Shown here one piece after another: positions 47,380 to 58,989 of a DNA stretch of 64,000 bases. The position numbers and the translations under genes were made by a program. Under the pieces are notes generated by a model. That model did not search any database. It worked only from the letters and a program-made list of their open reading frames with translations, and had not been told where the DNA came from. Numbering within the stretch: the stretch's first letter is position 1; every line of letters starts with the position of its first letter. This DNA is from Camelus bactrianus (Eukaryota; Chordata; Mammalia; Artiodactyla; Camelidae), in contig NC_133550.1 of NCBI RefSeq assembly GCF_048773025.1, positions 11,024,176 through 11,088,175 of the forward strand. Direction: 5' to 3'.

Positions 47380-47870
47380 AGACTTTGCAGACATCATTAA
47401 AGTTCCTAATCAGTTGACCTTGAAGGAGATTATCCTTGGTGGGCTGACTTAATCAGTGGAAGGCTTGGGGGGCCGGTGATAGAGAGCAGGGAGATGGTGG
47501 GCGGGAGAAACGGAGAGAGAGAGGGAGAGGGAAGGAGGGAAGAAAGGAGAGGGAGGGAGGGGGAAGGAGGGAAGAAAGGAGAGGGAGGGAGGGCGAAGGA
47601 GGGAAGAAAGGAGAGGGAGGGAGGGGGAGGGAGGGGGGAGGAGAGATAGAGGAGGATGGGGACAGGGAAGAGAAGAGGGGAGGGGAGAGAAATGTGGGGG
47701 AGGAATGGATGAAGGGAGGGGAAGTATAGAGGAAGAAAGGGAAGAAAAGGAGGGGAGGCAGAAGGACTCCACCTGTGAGCAACAAGCTGCAGCCTGAGCC
47801 TGCGGGGCTCCAGCTGGCCTGGAAGCCAGTTCCTTGTAATAAGTCCCTTCTATACATGCAGAGATAGACA
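47380..47870 (+). mobile_element. Probable MaLR-type LTR piece interrupted by a GA-rich expansion
   Basis: 47385-47462 has MLT1-like phrases ('gactttgcagacatcattaa', 'aatcagttgaccttgaagga', 'gagattatccttggtgggct'). Downstream of the purine tract, 47765-47865 may be its other side. Fossil; boundaries uncertain. Confidence 0.5.
47505..47765 (+). repeat. GGGA-rich purine tract with a 32-bp unit repeated three times
   Basis: Near-pure purine on the plus strand for about 250 bases. Units at 47531-47562, 47563-47594 and 47595-47626 are almost identical and begin gaaggagggaagaaaggaga. G runs could favour triplex or G-quadruplex structure. Ser/Pro-rich frames on the minus strand are composition artefacts. 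Confidence 0.92.
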
Positions 47871-47884
47871 TCTACCTACAGCCG

Positions 47885-48116
47885 ACCTACCTGCCGTGGC
47901 TGAACCCTGACTTCAGCCCTACCTCCTCTTCTGCCTCACACCTCGGCCCAAACCAAGTTGATTCTCTCTTCTGAATAGTTCTGATTCCACCCCCCTTGTC
48001 CTCGAACACTGTCACTGCCTAGTTCAAGCTGTCACCTCTCGCCCATCATAACGCAAAGACCACCTAACTGGTCTCCCTGCCTCTGGCTTCTCTCCCCACC
48101 AATCCAGCCTCTAGGT
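47885..48116 (+). mobile_element. L2 LINE fragment, left of a hAT insertion
   Basis: 'gaccacctaactggtctccc', 'tgcctctggcttctctcccc', 'accaatccagcctct' is a hallmark L2 run. It continues at 48316 with 'gattattgttctaaaaaatg', so the hAT element between split it. Confidence 0.8.
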
Positions 48117-48315
48117 CAGTTCTGTCCAACAGAAATTTGACAGGGAAGTTCTAGACCTGCACCACCTAATACAGTAGCCATTAGCCACACGTGGCTACCT
48201 GCATCCTTGAAATACAGCCAGTGAGACTGAGGAACTGACATTTTATTTTTTGTTAATTTACACTTAAATGTAGATAGCCACATGCAGCTACTGGCTACTA
48301 TGTTTAAAAATACAG
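48117..48315 (+). mobile_element. hAT-Charlie-type DNA transposon inside L2
   Basis: Starts CAGTTCTGTCCAACAGAAAT and contains 'cattagccacacgtggctac' and its near-mirror near the end. Flanks ctctaggt (48109-48116) and ttctagac (48316-48323) look like a decayed 8-base duplication. Non-autonomous; exact family name not settled. Confidence 0.75.
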
Positions 48316-48355
48316 TTCTAGACAACTCAGATTATTGTTCTAAAAAATGCAAACA
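48316..48355 (+). mobile_element. L2 LINE fragment, right of the hAT insertion
   Basis: Continues the 47885 L2 with 'ttgttctaaaaaatgcaaac', the phrase expected next in L2. Confidence 0.65.
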
Positions 48356-48485
48356 TGACAAATAACACACATTTCTCAAAAACAAAACGAGTCAAATATT
48401 AAAAAATGTTTAATGCTAATAAATAAAATTAAAATATGCATATGTAAAAATGAGGGAAGCTGTTTACAGCAATTCTCTGTGTATT

Positions 48486-48620
48486 GAGACTACGTTTCAT
48501 TCAACACCTACTATGTACCAGGTGCCCTGCTAGATTTTGCAGTGAACTGGACAGTCAGTCCTGGTTCCTGCCACGTTAGGAGTTTTACATCTCGATTAAG
48601 TAACGGTGCAATGTCAATCC
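48486..48620. mobile_element. Old dispersed repeat fragment
   Basis: 'cattcaacacctactatgta', 'ccaggtgccctgctagattt' is the start phrase of the same old family seen at 40268 and 52950. Confidence 0.55.
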
Positions 48621-48879
48621 CGTGTGGTGAGAGGTATAAGAGGTGCCACAGATGGGGTGGGGAGAGCAGGGCTCTGGCCCAGGGCACTGCAGGGCACTAT
48701 GGGAGACAACAAACCCAACTGTGGGGCAACTATTTCTTTCTTACAGTGTTCTATACTGATATTTTTATAATAGAAAAAAAAATGCTTGAGTTTTGAAATG
48801 CAAGTCTGATGTCACTTGTGTTTAAAAAGATCAGAAACACCAAACAATTTCCTCAACTGTCTTTCACAGACATACCCCG

Positions 48880-49130
48880 GTACAGTTTCAGGCCTCAGTG
48901 CCTTTGCACATGAGGCTACTACAGCTTCATGCCCACCTTCCACCCCATCCTACCGCTCTCCAGCCCTATCTGTTTAGCAAAATGCCTATTTTCCCTCTGA
49001 AACTCAGCCTAAGTAGCTTCTCTGTGGAATTCTTAACCCCTCAGAATTTCCATATTATACATATTTCTATGAGTGACCTTCACTAAAACTCATACTGCTT
49101 CAAGCCAGGAACTAGTTTGGTTTTTGTTTT
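48880..49130 (+). mobile_element. L2 LINE 3' fragment
   Basis: 'cagtgcctttgcacatgagg', 'ctctgaaactcagcctaagt', 'agccaggaactagtttgg' follow L2 3' order. Confidence 0.7.
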
Positions 49131-50451
49131 TTGTTTTTTGTTTTCTTTTGTTTTTTAAACCCTATCACTCAGCCCTGCACCTGGGACTACAGAAGAAAGG
49201 AAATTTTACTACCATCTCCCTCTGTCCATTAGGCTCACTTCTGCCCCCCTCCGTTCCAGCTCCCCTCCCAGATACACAAGGGAGGAGGGGACCTGGCTAA
49301 TCCGTTTCCTCCAAACACGCGTCAACAACAGGCCACCACTGCCAGTCACGGGGTCACTGGGTCTTATGAAGCAGGATTTCATGACCCCCAGCTGAATCAG
49401 TGCTGTCCCATCCCATTACCCAGTTTCCACGTGGGTAAACAGATTCAGGACCACTTTGGGAGCTCCGCCATGTCTCTCCACCATCACACTTGCCTGGGCT
49501 GGTCCCAACCTTTAAAGTGAAGGTAGGGGCCTTTAGCTGGACTCAGCACTGGGGCACTGGATGCTTCTGAAACTTCTGACAAAATGGAATTCTGATTCCT
49601 GTGGTGGAAAGGCTCCCCACCCTCACTGTGGGACATGGGGGGGTGCAGGGCAAGATATGGGCATTTCTTGGATAAATTCCATCAAAACAGTACCCAAACG
49701 TCACCCTTGATCTCTGACATGAGCAGGATGGTAGCTTAAGTTTGAAAAGACTAACGTGCTGACAGTGAGAACAACAACATGCCAGGAACAAGAAGGCCTG
49801 GATTCCAATCACGAAACCACAAAGCGCTGGTGCACCTTTAACCTACAGTCTCCACTCCATCACCAGCGAAGTGAATGCACGGGGTACAGGGGCACTACCA
49901 TGATGATACAGAGGTCTGAGCGTTTGAAAATACCCTGCCAAACCAAGTCACAGCTCAGGATCGAGAGCTGGCAGGAGGCATGTCTTCACATCACTGCGTC
50001 CTTCTCAGACGGCTGGACCCTGTGCAGTCAGAACAGGAAAAAGGACCACAGCATCTGAGGCCTGTTTCACAGATGCTCAGCATCCGGCTGCAGCTCTGCA
50101 CACATGAGACACATCACCAGGAAGCCCCTCGGACACGGGCAGGACCCAACAGACAAAAGAACAGCAACTCCTGGTGCGAATCACGCCACACCCAGTGTTA
50201 ATGTGACAGAACTTGAACTCAGATGTTCAGCTACAACCCCCACCACATCACTGAGATGAAATCCCTTCCAGACATTCGATTTGCACAAGATAATTGCTTA
50301 TCATGACGTATGAGGTGTAACTTCCTCTTGACTCAAGGAGTGAGAGCATGAAAGCATCACATTTTGGTCAGATGCTGGAATAGAAGAAGAGCGTGAGCGG
50401 GAACCTGGTGAAATCCCGGCAAAGCCCACACTTTAGCTAACGGGGTGGTAC
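49131..50451. other. Mostly unassigned intron 1 sequence
   Basis: T/TTTTG-rich run at 49118-49157. 49770-50230 has weak MIR-like phrases in both directions ('ggcctggattccaatcacga', 'acagaacttgaactcagatg'), too diverged to call. No gene found. Confidence 0.4.
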
Positions 50452-51096
50452 TGTGTTTGTTTTCTGTTGCTACATAACGACTGACCACAAAGCACACTTT
50501 TATAAGAAGATTTAAATGACACACATTTATTATCCCAGAATTTCCATAAGTCCAAAGCCCAGGCACACTGTGGCTGGATCTCCCAAGGCTGAAATCAAGG
50601 TGCTGGCACCCTGTGGTTCTCCTCTGGAGATCAGAGTCCTCTGCCAAGCTCACTGTGGGCAGAACTCAGTTCCCTGCAGCTGTAGGACTGATGTTCCCAT
50701 TTCTTCATTGGCCGTTGGCCAAGGTTGGTTTCAGCTCCTGCTGGTCACTCTCAGGGCCTAACCACAAGGCCCCCTCCATAAACAGTTCACAACAGGGCTG
50801 TTTGCTTTCTTCTAAACCAGCAAGAATGTGTTTGCTGCTGCTTAAGACGCCAAAGGGCTCAACTGATTAGGTCAGGCCCACCCTGAATGATCTCCTTTCA
50901 ATTACTCAAAGTTTAATTGATTAGGTACCTTAGTTATACCTGCAAAATCCCTCCTACCCTGTAATGTACCATCATTATAGTGTGCTATCCCATCGTATTC
51001 ACAAGTCCTGCCCACGCTTGAAAGAAAGGGATGATACACAGGGCATGTATACCAGTGGGCAAGTCTTAGGGCCATCTCACAATTCTGCCTACCACA
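50452..51096 (-). mobile_element. MLT1/MaLR-type LTR (ERVL group fossil)
   Basis: On the minus strand it starts TGTGGTAGGCAGAATTG and ends near CAGAAAACAAACACA. Sequence in between ('tgcagctgtaggactgatgt' on the plus strand) matches this LTR group. Plus-strand flanks GGTAC and GGTCC look like a 5-base target duplication. 645 bases, solo LTR, in the same direction as PPM1H. Subfamily uncertain. Confidence 0.72.
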
Positions 51097-52519
51097 GGTC
51101 CAGTATTAATTTCTTAGCTTTGATCATTGTATTATGTTTATGTAAGATGTTAACAATAGGGAAAAATAGGTAAACTGAAGTACTTCTGCAATTCTTCTTT
51201 AACTCAAAAGGAAAAACTTTTTTAAATGGAATGAAAATCATGTGCTTTGAAATGACACATTAATCTGCAAATCTAGACTACCTTGTTCTCTGGCCTGTCT
51301 TAATTTGTTGAATTTACCCAAAAAGGAAAGATTTACACCCAGGCAATGAAACTTCTTTAAAGTTGCAAACCATGTCAAACTATTGGGATAAGAATTACAA
51401 AACACCACAATGCAATTTTTCATCTTCAAATAAAGGTGAATGCCCTGATTTTAAGGTCATGCTTACAAAAAGGCTCTGTGAAAAATGTCTGTTATACACA
51501 CATATATTGTCTCTTGCTATATATATATAAAACACTTCTGAGTGCCAAATCTCTGTTAATTAGAGATTAACACCTGCTGTACTCAACATATAAAACCATG
51601 TAAACTATGCTATCAAAGGACACGTTAATAACCTGAGTTAACTTTGTGTGTTTTGGGTACACACAGCTTCACCTAACTGAGTAGTCTGATTAAAGTTATA
51701 AGTTTGGAAAAGTGCTGCTTTCTTAACATTAAATAATAGAAATGGAACAGTATCACTAAAAGCATAGTCACTGTGAGAAGTGTCCATACCCCTTACAACA
51801 TAAAACCTTATTTTCTAATCTATTTCCCATTACCATTTATGTTTTATGTTACTACTTTATATTTTTATGTTACTAGACGTGTCAAACAGAAGAAACAACT
51901 AATTCACAGACCTCCTAAAACCTCCTCTTGCCCCAAATACTGTATTATCAGAAGTGACAAATTAAGGCGCAAAAGCTCATCCCAAATATTTCATCACAGC
52001 AATGTTTTAAAATTGTTGTAACGTACAGAACATCTGGGATTTCCTCATCGTCACAAATTCCATTCATATAGAGCTAGAGGCAGAGGGAGACTGGCAAGGT
52101 CGGGAGCCACTGAAACAGAGGGTCTGTCACGGTGATTTGATGTGAGGAATCACACTGGAAAGGGGAAGGTCAACCATCAGTGGAATGAAGGACAAAGAGA
52201 CAGGAAGACCAGTCTGCCTACCCGCTAACGATGGGCCTGGCCAGAAACAAGGCAGACGTGCTCTGCAAGGGGGCAGAGGTGAGACCCGGAACCGGCCCAA
52301 GAAGCAGGGGCTCACTTACGAGGCTGTCTACCAGGAGAGCGGCAAAAGCATCCTGTCTGTCACTCGGCAGGCGTGAGGGAAGAGTACAAACTTCCACACA
52401 CAGGCCAAGGAGGATGAAGGCAGAAAATAAGCAAGGCAGCACCTGGTAAAGGAGCCAGTCGTTACGCAGACACATAGACGGCTTCTAATGAGCAAAAGGG
52501 CCGCTTCTAAGAAGTCTGC
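51097..52519. other. Unassigned intron 1 sequence
   Basis: Small TATA run near 51518-51529. Overlapping frames at 52185-52475 on both strands lack domains. Confidence 0.45.
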
Positions 52520-52640
52520 ATATGGAACAAATCTTTATTAAACACCTACCACATGCCAGTCACTGTATTAGATTCTGGAATTAAAAGATGCCTAAGAGGT
52601 GGGTCTTGTGCTCTTTCTAAGCTAGCTGTGCTAGAGAGGC
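52520..52640. mobile_element. Old dispersed repeat fragment
   Basis: 'aatctttattaaacacctac', 'cacatgccagtcactgtatt' is again the start phrase of the 40268/52950 family. Confidence 0.55.
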
Positions 52641-52684
52641 AGGCACAGACACCAAGGTTTAATGTTCAAGGTGATAACAGCCAA

Positions 52685-52920
52685 TGCTTCAACATCCATT
52701 TATGATAAAAACTGTCCAGAAAGTGGGCACAGACAGAACATACCTCAATGTAACAAAGACCATGTACGACAAACCCACAGCTAATGACACACTTAATGGG
52801 GAAAAGCGGAGAGCACTTCCTCTGAGATCACGAACAAGGATGCCCACTCTCACCACTTTTATTCAACATAATTTTGGAACTCCTAGCCATAGTAATCAGA
52901 GAATAAAAAATAAAAGGATA
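52685..52920 (+). mobile_element. L1 ORF2 fragment (reverse transcriptase part)
   Basis: 'catacctcaatgtaacaaag', 'cacacttaatggggaaaagc', 'aaggatgcccactctcacca', 'ttattcaacataattttgga' correspond to the segment around the RT motif. Both ends truncated; antisense to PPM1H. Confidence 0.85.
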
Positions 52921-52934
52921 ATGGCCAGTGCTTA

Positions 52935-54285
52935 CTAAGCATCTACTAACGTCCAGGCACTGTGTCAGGAGCCTTATTTCATTATCTATTAACTCAGCAA
53001 ATACTTACTGAGCCCCTACTAAGTGCTGGGCTGCTCCAGGCGTTGAGAATGTGCCACTGAATAAGACAAACAGGGACCCTGCTCTCCTAGTGCTCATTCT
53101 ATTTATGAGAGAACGGACAATAAGTAAACAAACAAAGGAACAAGGCGATATCAAACAGGGGTGTTATGGGCAGTGACTACAATAGGCGGGGAGACAGGGT
53201 AGCACCGGGGGAGGGGAGTTGTGCTAATTGTTCATGGTGGTCATGGGAGGCCATGAAGGGGCATCTGAACCGAGACCTGCAAGACGAGGAGATGGTGCCA
53301 GGTGACAATGAGGCAGTGGTCCCAGCTGAGGGGCGGCAACCACAGAGGCCAAGATGGAGGCAGGTGTAATGGGGTCAGAGAACAGACTGGATGGAGCGTG
53401 GGACCTCTGAGGTGGTCAGGGCCCACACAATGGGAGGCCAGGACGCCACTGGTGGGCTTTCAAGCAAGAGCAACATGATCCAATTGACATTTTTAATGAT
53501 CATTCTGGGAACTGTATGAAGAAAAGGTGATGTGAGTAGACACAGGGAACCAGTGAGGAAGCTACATTAGGGGTCCAGAGAGAGAGGTTAACACAGTGAA
53601 GACGGAGAGGAGGGGACAGTCTGGGGACGTGTTTTAGAAGGAGAGCCAGGAGAATGTGCTGATAGGGGACTGGGGGGTGTGACGGTGCAGGAAAGAAGGA
53701 CAGAGCACAGTGCCTGAATAGTTTACTTGATCCTCCAGGTGGATGGTGGCATCATTTACTGGAATTTATAGGAGGGCCAACTTCAGGGGAAAGGAAGCAG
53801 AGACACTGGAAAGCAAGAGTTCAGCCCATGATGAGGAAGCCAAGAGGAGTCAAGTGGCTGTTTCCTGGGTCTGGGACTCCGGCCTGGGGGTGAGCATTTA
53901 GCTGTCCTCAGCACATGAATGGTGTTTAGACACAATGGAGTAGAAAGACTGGAATCTAGAACCAAATCCTGGCTGGTCAAACAGAAGAGGAAGAGTCACC
54001 AAAGGCAATTTTAGAAGTAGTCTCTCAGCGTAAGAGAGAAGGGCACCAGGAGGCTTTCTTTAGAGACACGGATGTAGAAACAGAAAGTGTCAAGGAGGGC
54101 GTGGTCCAACTGAGCCACATCCTGCCCGGTAAGAAGTCTTACAGGGGCTGTTGTATTTTGCAGTATGGAAGTCATGAGTGACATCATGTGAAAAGCAGTT
54201 TTAAAGGCCGGTCTTAGGGAGGAAGTCAGGAGGAGGATGGGGAGAAGAGACAATGGAATATAAGCAAGCGGAAAATCAGGAATTA
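52935..54285. mobile_element. Old long dispersed repeat of unresolved class
   Basis: Begins 'agcaaatacttactgagccc', then 'atgtgccactgaataagaca', 'aaccgagacctgcaagacga', 'gggctttcaagcaagagcaa', 'gatcattctgggaactgtat'. The first 750 bases run parallel to 40268-40980. The later part (to about 54285) may be the same element extended. Confidence 0.6.
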
Positions 54286-54289
54286 CAAA

Positions 54290-54445
54290 CAACTTTAGAG
54301 ATATTTACGTGTTTCACTTAATCCCTGCAGTTAAGTCCACTTCACAACTGAGAGGTTACTTGCCTGAAGTCTTGTAAGTCACGCAGCCAGGACTAGACAC
54401 CCACAATGAGATTCCAGAGCCTACACTCTTAAACACTGACATGGA
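54290..54445 (-). mobile_element. MIR SINE
   Basis: 'cacttaatccctgcagttaa', 'ttgtaagtcacgcagccagg', 'agcctacactcttaaacact' match reverse MIR. Confidence 0.8.
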
Positions 54446-54661
54446 ACATCAGGAACTCGCATGCAACATGGAAGAGGATTTGTATTAATTTATGTCCATA
54501 AATGTTCAAACCAACCTAACCAGAATTTCTAGCAATGCCTCTTTAGAAATAATGGCCCAGACTGCTGACAGGAGTTGGTTGCCTGGCCACACATGCGGCC
54601 TCAAACTACATCCATTCCAGGGCTAGAATTTCAAAATTTCAAAGTCTAAGGGGTCTCAATA

Positions 54662-56440
54662 TTTAAGACTCATTATCAAGATGTCATGTCTTCCCAACTT
54701 GATCTACAGATTCAGTGCAGCCCCAATCAAAATCCCAGCAAGTTACTTGGTGGATATAAACCAACCGATTCTAAAGTTGATACAGGGAAGCAGAAGGCCC
54801 AGAACACCAACACCACATTGAAGCAGAACAGACCTGGAGGACTGACACTATCCGACTTCAAGACTTACTATAAAAGCTACAATGATCAAGACAGTGTGGT
54901 GCTGGTAAAGGAACAGACAAAAGGATCATTGGAGCAGCATGGAGAGCCCAGAAAGAGACCCACATAAACACAGTCAACTAAGTTTGAACAGAGGGGCAAA
55001 GGCACTACAATGGAGCAAAGGTCGCTTTTTCAACAAATGGTGCTGAAACAACTACACATCCACATGCAAAAGAGAAAAAAAAAAAATCTAGACCCAGATC
55101 CTACATGGATCACAGACCTAAATATAAAATGCAAAACTATAAAACCCGTAGAAGTGGCATGGGAGAAAAGCTAGATGGCCTTGGGTTTGGCAATGACATT
55201 AAGTACAACACCAAAGGCACACCCCATGAAAGAAAGAACTGGAAAGCTAGACTTCATTAAGATGAAAAAGCTCTGCTCCACAAGACACTGTCAAGATAAT
55301 GAGAAGACAGACCACAGACTAAGAGAAAATATTTGCAAAAGACATACCCGATACAGGACTGTTATCCAAAATATACAAAGAACTCTTAAAGGTCAATAAT
55401 AACAAAACAAACAAAACAAACATCCCGATTTCAAAAAATGGGCTGCAGGCCTTAAAAAAAAACCCTTACCAAAAGGAGATACCTAAGTGGCAAATAAGCC
55501 CATGAAAGGTGCTCCACATTAGGTAATATCAGAAAAAGGTAAATTAAAACAGCAATGAGATACCTCTACACACTTATCAGAATGGCCAAAATCCAGAATA
55601 CTGACAATACCAAGTGCTCGTGAGAAAGTGGAGCAACAGGAACTCTCATTCATTGCAAAATGGAAGACTATTGGATGGCTTCTTACAAAACTCAAAATAA
55701 TCTCACCATACCATCCAGTAATCACAATCTTTGGTACCAGCGTAGCTGGAAACATATGCCCACACAGAAACCTACACACAGATGCTTATAGTAGCTTTAT
55801 TCAAACTGCCAAAACTTGGAAGCAACCAAGATGTCCTTCAGTAGGTGAGTGGATAAACCATGGTACATCCAGAAAATGCAATGTCATTTAGTGCTAAATA
55901 GAAATGAACTATCAAGCCCTCAAAAGACATGGAGGAATCTTAAATGCATCTTATTAAGTGAAAGAAGATAATCTGGAAAGGCTACATACTGAGCAGTTCC
56001 AACTATACGACGTTCTGAAAGATGTCAAACTACAGAGACAGTAAAATGATCAGTGGCTGCCGGGGGCTGGGGGAGAGCTGAATCAGCAGAGCACAGAGGG
56101 TTCCCAGGGCAGTGGAGCTACTCTGTAGGATGCTACATGTCATTATACATTTGTCACCATGTACAATGGTGGATACATGTCATTACACATTTGTCAAAAC
56201 TCAGAGAATGTGTAACAGCAAGACTGAACCCTTAATGTAACTATGGATTCTGGGCGACAACAGTGTGTCAGTGTAGGTTCATGGACCGAAGCAGACACAC
56301 CACTCTGGTGAGGGATGCTGATAATGGAAGAGGTTATGCATGTTCCGGGGCAGGGAGCTTACGGGGAAATCTCTGTACCTCTCGTAATTTTGCTGTGAAC
56401 CTAAAACTGCTCTAAAAAGTAAGGTCTACTTTTCTAAAAA
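54662..56440 (+). mobile_element. Old L1 LINE, 1.8 kb of ORF2 and 3' UTR
   Basis: Starts 'atgtcttcccaacttgatct' and includes 'cagcaagttacttggtggat' and 'actatccgacttcaagactt' (translation GGLTLSDFKTYYK). Later come 'gggagaaaagctagatggcc' and 'aagtgagtggataaacca'-type text, ending with a 3' UTR near 56440. The longest L1 in the window; 5'-truncated and decayed. Antisense to PPM1H. Confidence 0.93.
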
Positions 56441-56708
56441 CCAAAAGGTTGCAGAACGTTTACCACCTGCAGTATGGTTGTGAAAACAGTGAGGATGAGT
56501 TTTAGAAGCCCCTGGAAGACCAACAGCCTTTAACAACTGAAGGTCTCACATCTTGCGTGGATTTTTTAAATCTTTCAATAGTTACACATGGAGTCTATGC
56601 AACGCACTCAGAACTTACTGATTAGCTGGGAATACACAACATACACATATAAAACAGAAAGAAAGTAAGTCTAACACTTAATTCCTTTAAGTTTTGGCTG
56701 TTTACATC
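56441..56708. other. Short unassigned gap between two L1s
   Basis: No repeat or gene recognised. Confidence 0.5.
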
Positions 56709-57122
56709 TGCAGCAACATGGATGAAGCTGGGGATCATCATATGAAGTGAAACAAGCCAGAAAGAGAAAGAAAAATATCATATATCACTTATATGTGGAA
56801 TCTTAAAAAAAAAAAAAAAAAAAAGGACACAAATGAACTTATTTACAAAACAGAGACAGACTCACAGACAGAAAACAAACCTATGGTTACAGTGGAGAAA
56901 AGACGGGAGAGGGATAAATTGGGAGCTCAGGATTAGCAGATACTACCTACTAAAGGAGCTAAACAAGGTCCTATTGTATAGCACAGGGAACTACATTCCA
57001 TATTGTGTAATGGTCTCTAATAAAAAGGGGTGTGTGTGTGTATGTATATATATGAATTAATCACTATGCTGTACACCAGAAATTAACACAACACTGTAAA
57101 TAGACTATACTTCAATTTTTAA
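56709..57122 (+). mobile_element. L1 LINE 3' end, ungulate type
   Basis: 'cagcaacatggatgaagctg', 'cacttatatgtggaatctta', an A run (56807-56824), 'attgtatagcacagggaact', a GT run (57029-57053), then 'gctgtacaccagaaattaac' and 'agactatacttcaat'. Antisense to PPM1H. Confidence 0.9.
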
Positions 57123-58809
57123 AAATTAAACAACAGAAGATTTGAGTGTTTGGAATTTGGAGCTCATTTTTCCATAAAAGTGACAGAAGTGCTTAATAAT
57201 TTTGTTCTTACATACTCTATGAAAATGCATTTTGAAATGCTTGTTGGGGCTTGAGTAGATTATACTCCCATCATCCCTAAAACTGGAGACACCATGAAAG
57301 CAGTAGTTTAGGTTCAGTGCCTGTAACATATTTATTGAGTCTAAGACGCAATCGATTATAATATGAACCCACAGTTTGCACACACTGAGAAAAATGCTGC
57401 CATAAACTGACATAAAGCTGTCTTGTCACTTAGAGCCATCTTATAATAACTAAAAAAACTTTGAGATAATTAGATTTATCATGTATCACTCATGTACCTA
57501 CATTTAAAAAAAAAGAAAAGAAACAAAACTGGTTACGATGTTCCTAACACATCTTCCTGACTCTTCTGAATCACTTTAACTCGGTTGCCAATGCGCACTT
57601 TTTTCCACCTAATGCCTCACTGTTGTCTCTGGAACATTCTTCCAGCTGCCAGACACCCAATATGCCAATTCTGAGTCTGGCATTTTCCTGTTCTTACCGG
57701 GTGTCACGGCAGAAGGCTTTTCGGATAACCAGGACGTGTATCTTTGGTGACTAGACGTGCCGCACACACGTGTACTTGTGCACAATAATGTTTGGGGGAA
57801 GAACTCGTTCTTGGGGATTGTTTTTAGTTGAAGATTAAATTAAAGCTGCAACTCTCAGCCATCAGCAATTGTGCAAAGCACCACAGCATAATGGCTGCTC
57901 AGAGCCCATGCACACGGCTTTGACCTCCTTAGCACCTTAACCATCACAGGAAAACTTCAGAGCCTTTTAAAGAACACTGGGGGTTTTATCAGCATTTCCT
58001 ATCTGTCTAAACTCAATTTTTCTCCAAATCGCTAGAAAATAAGCAGTTACAGTTCTAAGTTGGCAGAAAGTTTGATAAATTGATGTTCCACACCTCAGCA
58101 ACAGCCCTGGACGGCTTATGAGTTGGACACACCAGCTGCTTACTGCTTTGAAGTTCCTTTCATCTCCTGGAAGGGATCTACCGATCTCTCCTGTTTTCAA
58201 GTTGCGTGATTTATTATCTGGAAGGCAATACTCTTGCCCTAACTCTGTAATACAACTTCAGTTACTTATCCTCTGTCTCAAGTCCCCCAGAGCTCTTGGT
58301 TAGTGTTTTTGGTGGGGGGAGGTTGTTTTGTTTTTGGTAAAAAAAAAAAAAAATAGTAACTGCGATCATTTCTCTAACAAAAATTTGTTTCACTGGGACT
58401 AAATTTACATCTTGCTGCTCTGGGTCTATAGCTTTCTCGTGCATAAAAACCTTTTGTTTCAGTGTTGGATCATGATTTAATATTTTTGAAGACTTTTCAT
58501 ATGCAATTCATCTCGTCTTGTATATTGCCAACAATATACATCAACATGGCTGCTGTGTCCACATCTGCACAATCAGATGTAATGACGGCGATGTTCCAGC
58601 ACTGTCCGGCCAGTGGAGATGAGAGGCTGTCACTGTAAGACACGTCCTGATTTCAGAGACACTGAACAGTGTGGGTGTGGACGCTGGCATGTACGTCTCA
58701 GAATCGCTGGAACTTAGAAACTGAGGCATAAATGAATACTCCTTTAATGTATGTAAAAAATTAGTTCCAGAATGGACACCAGAAATTCCTCCCAAGCCTT
58801 ACGCACACC
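57123..58809. other. Unassigned intron 1 sequence
   Basis: About 1.7 kb without a recognised repeat; A run at 58339-58352. Small frames only. Confidence 0.5.
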
Positions 58810-58945
58810 TGCTGCCCCTTCCCTCAGAGACGGACTCCTTTCCCCTCCCTGCAGTCTGGGTTGGCCCTGTGCTTCCACCAACAGAACGAGGCAGAGCAGC
58901 CAGGGTCCCTGCCGGATTGCCCTGCCCAGCCCAGCCCAGGGAACA
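58810..58945 (+). mobile_element. Possible MLT1-type LTR fragment
   Basis: 'tccctgcagtctgggttggc', 'ccaccaacagaacgaggcag' parallel the MLT1 phrase about a gene-poor 'gctggcc...ccaatagaa' stretch. Short fossil piece. Confidence 0.45.
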
Positions 58946-58954
58946 ACTTCACTA

Positions 58955-58955
58955 C

Positions 58956-58987
<32 letters not shown>

Positions 58988-58989
58988 AA
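58955..58989 (+). repeat. AAAAG microsatellite
   Basis: A run followed by about four AAAAG units. Lys-rich frames over it are artefacts. Confidence 0.9.

Noticed and set aside
47449-47871. Two 130-140 codon Ser/Pro-rich minus-strand frames
   Set aside because: Artefact of the GGGA purine repeat.
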